A stretch of DNA of 64,000 nucleotides from a virus. How positions within the stretch are numbered: the first letter of the stretch is position 1; every line of letters begins with the position of its first letter. The stretch covers positions 1 to 64,000 of IMG/VR virus record IMGVR_UViG_3300030098_006058. One strand, given 5' to 3'. The notes under the pieces are model-generated. The model made no database searches. It worked only from the letters and a program-made list of their open reading frames with translations, and was not told the origin of the DNA. Position numbers and translations under genes: made by a program. This document shows positions 22,671-33,200 of this stretch, in pieces.

Positions 22671-23555
22671 ATGGCGTGTCAAAATTGTGAAAATGGATGT
22701 ATAAATCCAAATTTATGTTCATGTGATTGTCAATCATGTGCGACTGCAGGTGCTTGTGATATTCCTGCAGGTGCTCCTGGTGCGCAAGGTCCACAAGGTC
22801 CGCAAGGTACTCCAGGACAACCCGGTTTAAACGGTGTAGATGGTATAGATGGTCTAAATGGATGTACAATAACTAATGTTTATCAATCAGATGGAAATGA
22901 ACCTCCAGGTATCCCAGCTGGACATCTTATAGTAGAAACTGGAAATACAGGAGAACCCTGTGAGCAGGTATTTGATGCAGGTCCAATTTCAGGAGGAGGA
23001 GCAGGTGATGGCGCAATGCCACCCGGTGTTATTGTTATGTGGTCTGGCGCTTTAAATGCTATACCTGATGGTTGGTTAATATGCGATGGCACTAATGGTA
23101 CTCCCGATTTACAAGGTAGATTTGTAGTAGGTCGAGATCCAACAGTAGGTTCTCCATATACATCGGTAGGAAATATTGGGGGAGCTGCTACTGTTTCTTT
23201 AATGCAAGGTAATATACCAGCACATACTCATAGTTTAGCAAATGTAAATGTAGTAATGGATCAAGGTGGAGGTCATTATCATTCATGGAGAGGTTATCAT
23301 GAAGATAATGGAAATGGTAGTGGAGAACAACATAGATCTAGAAATTGGTATAATACAGATCCTTTAGAACCTATTACTATTCAACCTATAGCACCTACTG
23401 ATTTTCTTGATCCTGATTATGGTGCTCATACACATACAGCTTCATTAAATCCAACTGTTACTATGGATGGAACTCCTCAATTAACATTAGGAGCAGGAAA
23501 TCCTTTTAGTATAACCCCCACCTATTACACTATAGCATATATCATGAAACAATAA
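22671..23555 (+). CDS. Collagen-like tail fibre protein with tail-collar domain
   Basis: 294 residues. The N-terminal 30 carry a Cys cluster (CQNCENGCINPNLCSCDCQS). Residues 34-64 are a run of ten Gly-X-Y triplets (GAPGAQGPQGPQGTPGQP and on), a collagen-like trimer rod. Residues about 119-160 match the phage tail-collar domain (PPGVIVMWSG, IPDGWLICDG, DLQGRFVVG). The rest is His/Gly-rich, with HTHS-like motifs typical of metal-stabilised fibre tips. Most likely a trimeric receptor-binding fibre. Stop overlaps the next start (TAATG). Confidence 0.85.
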   Translation: MACQNCENGCINPNLCSCDCQSCATAGACDIPAGAPGAQGPQGPQGTPGQPGLNGVDGIDGLNGCTITNVYQSDGNEPPGIPAGHLIVETGNTGEPCEQVFDAGPISGGGAGDGAMPPGVIVMWSGALNAIPDGWLICDGTNGTPDLQGRFVVGRDPTVGSPYTSVGNIGGAATVSLMQGNIPAHTHSLANVNVVMDQGGGHYHSWRGYHEDNGNGSGEQHRSRNWYNTDPLEPITIQPIAPTDFLDPDYGAHTHTASLNPTVTMDGTPQLTLGAGNPFSITPTYYTIAYIMKQ

Positions 23556-24262
23556 TGGCAGATAAAAAACTGAATATATACGATTTAAGACATAGGTTAA
23601 ACAAACTAAAATGTTGTTTTTCTGAAAAAGCAGCTGATTATGCTATGAAGCAAAAGTTTGGTAAAGTTTGTAAAGAGGAAAAATGTAATTTACAACTTTT
23701 AGGTGCTTATATAGAAATGATTGAATGTATGCATCCAGTCGGTTGTAATTGTTATACTGAATGGGTACAAGGAGGTTCTTTAATTTGGAATGAAAATACA
23801 TCTTATATTAAAGATCAAATTGTAAAAGTTTATCCAAGAGCATCTGCAGTAGGAAGTCCTAGTGAATTTTTACTTATGAGGTGGACAAATGCTTTACCTA
23901 GTTTTTCTTTTGTTGCTGATGCAGCGGGAGAAGGAGGATCTATATGTTGGGAAGATGGTAATTTAGTTCAAACTGGATATATTTCACCTTGTTATGATTT
24001 GATAAATATACATGGTTGGAGTGTGTGTGGAAATGTTAAAGTAGCATGGCAAGCTCAAGGAAGTTATGTATGGAATCCTAATATGACATATCAATATGGA
24101 GATATTGTTAAATTCCAAGGAGGTGGTAATGGGCTTAATCAAACTGGCCAAAATCAGTTTTATATAAGTAGAATAAAAAATAATTTTGCTAATGCAGCCA
24201 ATCTAGGATTCCATGAATCTACAGATTGGGTATTATTAGAATGTTTTGACTTAATAGTATAA
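23555..24262 (+). CDS. Fibre-associated protein with two carbohydrate-binding-like modules
   Basis: 235 residues. Cys-rich start (LKCCFSEKAA, CKEEKCN, CMHPVGCNC). Two internal repeats each begin with a Trp-Asn pair and carry a YxxxxxVK stretch: WNENTSYIKDQIVKVY (about residue 77) and WNPNMTYQYGDIVKF (about residue 175). Both resemble the WNxxxxYxxGDxVxYxG signature of chitin/cellulose-binding CBM5/12 modules. They would help bind surface sugars. Placed between the collagen-like fibre and the giant adhesin. Confidence 0.6.
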   Translation: MADKKLNIYDLRHRLNKLKCCFSEKAADYAMKQKFGKVCKEEKCNLQLLGAYIEMIECMHPVGCNCYTEWVQGGSLIWNENTSYIKDQIVKVYPRASAVGSPSEFLLMRWTNALPSFSFVADAAGEGGSICWEDGNLVQTGYISPCYDLINIHGWSVCGNVKVAWQAQGSYVWNPNMTYQYGDIVKFQGGGNGLNQTGQNQFYISRIKNNFANAANLGFHESTDWVLLECFDLIV

Positions 24263-24266
24263 TTAA

Positions 24267-27200
24267 ATGGCAGCGAAAGATAAATTTAAACAACTCGTAT
24301 ACGGTAAGAATATAAGACAGGATAATAGAACTTATCCTCCTACTATATCAACTGTTAATACAGCATTTGATCCTCAAGCTGGATGTGCATCAATTTCTGC
24401 AGATGCGGCTTATAATCCAGGAACTGCTTATGCAGCGGGTGATGTTTTATTTTATACTGATGGTGCTACAGTTTATAATTCTGCTAATGCAGTTATGGGT
24501 GGAGGTACTGTTGGAGGATTAGGCGGAGATGGAAAAAATGCTCAAAGTACTTTTATTGTTAAAAGTCCTACTACTCATTATTGGTGGATTTTCTCTCATG
24601 ATGTAGCTAATAATAAAGTATGGGTTGCTACAGTTAAAATGGATGATAATGGGGGATTAGGATCTGTATCTCAAAAAGCAACTTCTCAAACATTCGCAGG
24701 TTCTGCAACTGATAGGATGGCTCCATATTATGATGGAACTGCAAGTCAGTATGGTTTTATTATACATTTAACAGGTAGTGATCGTTGGGTATCTTATAGA
24801 GTAAATGGATTATCCGGTCAGAATCCTACATTTGCTGCTGCAGTAACTACTTCTATAGGTACATCTTATAATAATAATGATGCAGCTAATCATGCAACTG
24901 TTAAATTCAATAAAGATAATACAAAATTTGCAACAGTTTATCAAGCAAATATAGGTACTGCAGGTTCACCTGTTACTGGAGCTGTTGTTGAGGTATTTGA
25001 TTTTAATACAAGTACACAAGTACCATCTAATTTTGGTCAATTTATTCTTCCTATTAATGATGCTGGTGCGATAGCTATCGGAGGAGGTGCTCAAAGACTT
25101 AAAGGATATGATTTAGAATGGGATTTTGATACTGCAAGTCCAACTTTATATGCACCTGTTTATGATCCCATAAATGGAATGGGTATTAGATATTATGTAT
25201 TAAATGCTTCTAATGTTCCTTCTAGTAGTGGAGATGTAGCTAAGTCTTTCCAAAGTACTGGAACATGGGGAGATAGAACTATTTGGTCTTTATTTAGAGA
25301 TCCATATGACGATAAAATTTATGTAGCAACTCCAAATAAAATTGGTAGTACAGGAGGATATAGTGCAAATTATAATGATACTTATGGTATAACACAGGTT
25401 TCTGCTATAACAAATTCAAGTAGTCCTGCTGGTACTGCAGAGTTTGTAGATTCAGTAGTAACTACAGGTACTAAATTAGTTAGAAAAGGTTTAGGTACAA
25501 GAGCAATAAGAGATGAAGCATCTGCATCATCTGGTAAATATAATTTAACTCCATGTGATACATTTAAAGAATATGTATTAGATTCAGATGGATTTATTTG
25601 GAGTATAGACGGAGCACTTGATGCTACGAAAATTGCTGATGTAAGTAGTATTACAAATAGAAAAAATATAGCGGTTCAAAAGGAAACTGGATTTATATAT
25701 TTATTAGCGGGTACAGGAGCTACTCAAGCTATCTATAAAGTAGACCCTATTTCAGGATCTGTAGCTTCAGGAGTAGCAATTTCTGGAGCAGGTATTACAG
25801 GTTTTAATAGTATTTGTAGTAAAGATGGAGATGCTCTTAAATTATATGCAGTTATAGAAATAGCTGGTCCGCATTATAATTATGCAGAAATAGTAATTGC
25901 TACAGGAGTAGCTACTAAAACTGCAGGTAATACATCTCATGTTGCAGTAGATACTGCATATATAGGTACTACATTATATATGGCATCTGGAGATGATCTA
26001 TATAAAAATACAGGACCTGGTACATGGGCTACAGTAGGAGCTAATGGTCTAAGTACAAACTATGAAGGTTTAGCTACAGATGATACAACTTTATATGGTT
26101 ATATAGCTGGAAAGAGATATACTATTAATACAACTAGTGGAGCAGCAACATTAGGAAAAAGTATAACAACAAATGGTGGAACAGCTACTTGGAATTATAC
26201 AATTACAGGTGCTGGCCAAATTAATTATGCAGGAACTCTTAATCCTCTTATTACTTCTGATGGTACTATTCCTCCATTTGTAGGAGATATAATTAGAGTT
26301 GAAAACTTTGCAGGATGTTGGACTGTTAGTACAGCTTCTTCAGGAACTGCTCAAGTAGTTGGGAATGTTTTACAAAGTTATTCAGATTGTGATTCTTGTA
26401 CTTTAGTTGATAGTAATTTAGAGTGTAAATTACTTGTTGATTGTTGTACAACAGGGGCCGGAATACCTCAAAAAGTAGTTGGAACTACAGATGATTCTAC
26501 AATAGTAGTTGGTAATGTATATGAAATTACAGGTAATGCTACAACTTCAGATCAATTAAATAGATGTGTTAAAGCTGTTTCTCCTGATTCTGATTTATAT
26601 GTTACTTTTTATAATGGAGAAGTAGGTAGTATAGATTTAACTACCGGTATTATTACACAGAATACAGGTCTTCCAAATACTATGGGTATTACTTTTGATA
26701 GTAATGGAAATGGTTTAACATTACAAGAAGATGGAAAAATTAGTTTAGTTAAACCTTCTGGTTTTGCTAATGCTATAGAAGTTAATGCTAGTGCAGTTTC
26801 CATGAATAAAGCTATTACTGTAGCGGATGATGGTACTATATATGCAGCAGGAGATGTTTCTGGTGTAACAAAATTACAAAGTATAACTTATGATAATAAT
26901 GCTGATACCATAACTTTTGGTTCTACATTAGTTAATGCTAGTGTTCTTCTTACAGGAGATATGGCTGTAGGTCCTGATACATTATTATATTGTACAGGAG
27001 ATGCGGCTCCTTCTGGTGCATTAGATCCAAATGATCTATTTACTTTAGATACAACTTCAGCTACTAATACTACTATTGCAAGTTTAACTACTACATTAAG
27101 TTTAACAACTCATCAAATAGTTAAAGGTATATCTTTTGTTAAAGATGTATGTAAAGTATTAGTTTGGGATTCTGCGTCTAATGGTTTAACATTATTTGAT

Positions 27201-30200
27201 GTTAATCATCTTAGTGGAGTTTTAATAAGTAGTTTATCTTTACAACATCCAGATGGTAGTTCTGCTTTTGAAATTCCTCCTACAAGTATAGCTTATAATA
27301 ATCCTTGTAAATACCATACTGAAAGTTCATTTAAAGTAACTTCTTATGGAAATTGTTCTGATTGTGCTGCATCTGATACATCAAAAAAATGTAAATATAA
27401 ATTAATTAACTGTAAAAACGGTTTAGTTAAATATACTGAAGTAGATTTATCAGCAGATGTTGGTAAAATAATCTCTTTAAATGAAGTAGGATTATATAAA
27501 TGTTATACTGTAGAACATACATATTCTGATTCTGTTACAGCTGATGTAACTAAATTAGCAGGTTATACAGATTGTACTGATTGTGAAAATAGTGAAAATT
27601 CTATTTTTAGATTATTGAAATGTACTGATGAAACTTCAGATCCAAAATATACAACTGAAGATTTAACTCCAGGTATATCTGGATATGTTGGTAAAGTAGC
27701 TATTCTAGAAGGAGAATATTATGGAAGAATAGTAGATAGTTTAGGAACTTCTGCTCATTCATTATTAACTACTGCAGTAACTATTGTTAATCATACTTCA
27801 AAATGTAGTGATGCTAATTTCTATACTCGAATAACTGCATGCAATGATTCAACAAGAATTATTGATATTGACTATACCTTAAGTCCAAGTATTCATTCTT
27901 ATATAGGTACTTCTAAAGGTTTAGCTATAAATAATCTAGGAAATAAAGAAGATGAAGTTTGTTGGACAGCAGCTTCTTGGATTGAAGGTCCAACTCCTTA
28001 TGTATATCAAAATATTACTGTAACTGCTTTTGCTGATGATTGTGATACTTGTGTTCAAACTGCATTAGCACCACCACCATCACAGATTGCTTTATCATCT
28101 TGTTGTAATACACCATCTGGTGATTATGCTCCTGATTTTTATTTTGCAGTTACTGCTGGAGTTGATATAAATTTAGATGATGATGGATTAATTGTTGAAG
28201 CAGATATTACAGATCCAACTACTGGTATACTTTATAATGGATGTTGGAATGTAGACGAATTACCTGGATTGATGGATCCTTCTTTTTTAACTGATTGGGA
28301 TTATATTAATGTATTAGCTTCTACTGTTGTAGGGGGAAGTCCAGGAACTAGTTGTCATGGATGTACATATTGGTGTACAGCTACAGCAGGATGTGAAGTA
28401 TTAGCTTGTGTTTCATCTGCACAGGATTATTTTGTAGAGTGTGGAGGATTTAGTCAGGCCGAACAAGGTGCTGGTGTATTAGCATTTGATGAAGATCCTC
28501 TTAGAGAATGTTTTAGATTATGTAATAATAAATTTAATGGTGTACACGGAATAAACTGGTATTGGGGTAATGGAGCAGGATTGAAGTGGGAATTATTAGG
28601 TACTCCTTATGCTACATTTGATGGAAATAGTCAAATGGGTATGGGGATTATAGGAATGCCAGGTGATTATGGATATACTAGATTTGGAAGTGCTGTACAC
28701 TGTGTAGCTGAAAATATCACTATAGGAACTAAAGATTATGTTAAGGGAGATATTTTATTTTATACCGACGGTCATCATGTGTTTAATTCTAATCATGTAT
28801 TCATGGACAATGGTACAAATTTGGCTGGAGGAGATATGGTGAGTCCAATTTCAGATATTAATTCTGCTTATGATAATTATAGAATGGCTACACAACAGGC
28901 TATTATTGTACCAGACCCTCAAGGAGGATTTATAGGTAATAGTACAAAGACTCATGCTTGGTATTATATATTTTACCAATCAACAGGAGATGGACCTTTT
29001 TATTCGGCAAAAGTATTAATGGATACTTTTAATGGATTAGGACTTGTAGCTCCTGATACTATTGACTATAAAATACATGATAATTCTACAGAAAGATTAT
29101 GTGTAAGTACTGGAAGAACTGATGATGCAGAAGAGGTTTATTGGGTAATAGAAGTACAACCATGGTATGATATTCCAAATCCAGATTTTGGAACACCATT
29201 AGCAGAACCTAATGCAACTATACGTGTTCATAAAGTTAGTGCTATTGGATTTGAAGTAGATTATACAATATTTGAATTAGATCAAAATAATATTCAGGGG
29301 AAATTAGATAATTTCCAACAAATGTCTGTATGTGCAAGAATAAAAATGTCACCAGATAATAAATGGATTGTTCTAACAGGTTGGCAAGGAGGAGCGAATT
29401 GGACTCAATTATTAAGATTTGATGAAACTACTGGAGAGATAGGTCCTACTTATGGAGAAATCTGGACAGATGCTCCAAATTTAGGGTGTGTTCCTGTTAC
29501 TACAGGTTGTAATACTAATATTGCGACTAGTTTTATTCCAACAATGACTGCTGTTGAATTTGATGCAGGAAGTAATTATTTATATATGATAAGGAGCGGA
29601 TCAATCTATCCGCCAGAAGTTCCATCGGGAAGTTGTGAAGGTCAAAATACAATGCAACCTGCTTTATTAAGAAGATCTCTTGATGGTGTAACTGGAGAAA
29701 TAGGAGAAATAGAAATAGTAGAAAATAATATACAGTTTTTACCAGGAATCAATAATATTCCTGCTATGGATACTGAAGGACAAGGAGAGGGTTGTGCAAA
29801 TCATGCAGCTATTCCAGTAGATATGGTTATAGGACCTGATTGGAATTTATATTATGGTATGTTTAAAGGTAAATTAACTGGAAGTCAGAATACAGGTTTA
29901 AGTTCTTGGAAACAAGGAAGTTTTATAGGACAGGATTTTAATGATGGCGAATTTAGTACATATGATAAATATATAGGTAGAGTTGTTAATCCTCATAATG
30001 ACTATCCAATAGTTCTAAGTCCTAATGAAGATCAGTGGGATCAAACTTATGTAAGTTTGGAAAATCGAAGAATGGCAACAGGATTCCCAGTATACTTAAA
30101 GAAAAAATGTGCTCTACCTAGTGAAGATGATACTGTGTATGATGTGGGTGTAGCAGCTACATATGAAGCATGTGATGAAAGTACTGATTGTGGAATAGTT

Positions 30201-33200
30201 ATACCTCCTATACCTGCATATCAATTAACTGAGTGTGGATGTTCAGGAGCAGATGGTATTGGTTGTGGGGGAGCTATTACAGATCCGTGCTATACTTGTG
30301 ATAAGGATTATGATGGCATTCAACAAACTACTGGATTAGAAGCGCCTACTTCTAATATTGTAGCTAATCCTACTGTTGGAAATGCTAAATGGAGTACTTT
30401 AGAAACTGGTACTAATTCTAGACATTGGACAGTCATTAGAGAAGCAGTAGAATTATTAGCTACTGGAGTTGATCAAACTGTAACACTGAGTTATAGTTAT
30501 TGTAAAGGTGGAACTAGTTTTCATGGAGGACAGGTTTTACAAACTTTTGAACAAGGTCCTGCAACATCTAGAACAACTGGAATAAGCAATTATACTGGTG
30601 TTGCATTTGATTATGTATATGCAATAACTGAAATACAATTTAAAGCAGAAATTGCCTATTGCTTTCAAATAATGAAGGAATTATTTGAATCAGTATTTAA
30701 CAAATCTTGTGGATATGGTGCTAATTTATGTTTAAATTTTGTACCTGCAAATGCACCAGGTTTAGCTCCTGGATCTGCTGCTTTAGGAAATGAAGTTTGG
30801 GATGGGGTTACTGGAACTGGAATTGTGAATGAAGATGAACTATTAAATAATCCAGTAGGAAGCCCTCAAGGAACTCCATTCGATGATTCTGCAGGAACTT
30901 CAGGAATATCAAATATCGGTGATATTAGAATAGGTATGTCAGCTAATTCACCTTCGCCCGCAGGTGCACTAGGTCGTGGAGGATCTCCTTCTCCTAATTC
31001 TGTACCTGGGTTATCAAGAGATACTGGTTGTTATTTCGGTAACTGTAATACACAAAATCCAGCACGTATGTATTCATTGATATGGTTAGAGGGTAATACT
31101 GAGTGGAGAATGAGAACTCAGCCTTATGATGAAACTATAGGAAATCTTATAAATAATTCTGGTGAGTCTAAAAATTATGAAATAGTAAGAATTATGGCCC
31201 ATGAAATATTTCATGCTTTAGGAATGGGACATTGTTGGAGAACTTTTAGGACTCAAGGAGTTGTAGATGGATTTAATTGTGCCAATGTAATAAATAGTCC
31301 TTGTACATCTCCTGGTATACAAGGTAATGGTGCATGTGCAGGTTGGTGGGCATATTATTGCGGGGTATTAGAAACTAATTCTATAATGGCAGCAACAGTA
31401 GGTTCAGATATGGAATGGAATGATTTCTTTGGAACACCTTCCTGTAATCTAGCAGGAGGAGATAGTGGATTGATAGATCGAACTTCTGTATGTGCTCTTT
31501 ATGGTTATACTTATGGAAATAGTCCATATAGTGAAGCAGGAACAACTTATAATCAAATAACAAATTCTGTTATAGCCCAAGCTCAAGGAGCATCTACTAC
31601 GGGATTAGCAGATGAAGATAATGATGTATGGCAATGTCCTGCATGTGAAGGTGGATTATTTTATACAACTGCTGCAGAGTTTGAACCATTTGTTGGTGGA
31701 ACAATTTTATGGAATCCTGGTGATGGATTAGGAGAAAGATGTTTTGAAGTAAGCGCTATAGATGGTATACCTGAAGGTGAAACAGATACAACTATAACAG
31801 GATATGAGGGTCCTTATGAGGACTGTGATGAATGTCTGTTAACTCAGTTGTCTCCACCTTGTTGGCAATTATCTTTATGTATGCAATGTGAAGCAAATGT
31901 AGATGGTTCGACTCCAATGAATATAATTACAACAACTGATATGAGTTCATATTGTGTCATTGGAGGAATACCAGGTGATGATGTGAATACTCCTGTAGTT
32001 GTATTAGAAGAATATCCAAATGCATGTTGGACAGTTGAATGTGCACTTTCGATAGACTTAGATGAGGCTCTATGTCAAACTGCTGCTCCAGTAACTGTAG
32101 AATCTTCACATGCAGATTGTCAAATTTGCTGCGATGGTGTAGGGGGACAATGTTTTAGTCTTCATAGTTGTACCACTGGAGAAACATTTATAACTTTTAC
32201 TAATTTATTTATATATATAGGTCAGGTAGTTACTTTAACTCAATATGTTCCTGGAATGACACCGGGAGATTGTTTTACAGTAAGTTTATGCGGTCCTTGT
32301 GGTCCTGATTGTTTAGGTCTTGGAGCAGTTACAGTTAATGAAACATGGAATGATTGTAAATCATGTGTGACAGAGGGACAGCAAATATATGATTTATTTG
32401 ATTGTGCAACATGTTTTGAAGAGGATTATTGGTCTTATCCAAATCCAATTCCAGCAGGATGTAATTATGTATTAGGTGTTGCTGAAACTGTAGCTATTAG
32501 TATTTTAAATGGTATGGGTGGATCTGCTTATTTTACTGGAGATCCTGCAGTAGAAGATTCTGAAGGAAACCCATTCTGCATGAAAGTATTTCCAAGTGAG
32601 ATGAATTGGTCTCCTTATGCGGTTGATGTTACTCAATCTTGTATATGTAATCCTGATGAACCTACTCCAGTTATAGGCTGTATGGATTCAACAGCATTAA
32701 ATTATAATCCAAATGCGAATACTCCATGTGATGGAACAAATGGAAATCCTGTTATTATACCATGTCAAGAAGATCAAACTATACAAACTAATCCATTAGG
32801 ATGTTGTTGTATATATATAGATGATACAGAATATGAAGGATGTTGTGATCAAACAGCTGTAAATTATTGTCCAGGATGTAGTAATTGTTGTCCTGATAAT
32901 AGCTGTTGTCAATATAATCCACCTCCCCCTTTAATTTCAGTACAATATGAAGAAGATTGTATAAACTGTTTAAGTTGGGATGAAATAGATGATGTATTCC
33001 AGAAAGCTGCTAAGATGTGTGATGTATGTTGGCCTCCACCAGGAATAACATATAAAGAATATTATTGTAATGAACCATTACCTGTGGTTCCTGATCCATT
33101 AGATCCTCCAATAATTGGATGTCTGGATCCTGTTGCATGGAATTATAATCCTGATGCAGAATTACCTTGTGACGGTTGTTGCGAATATGTAGATGGTTGT

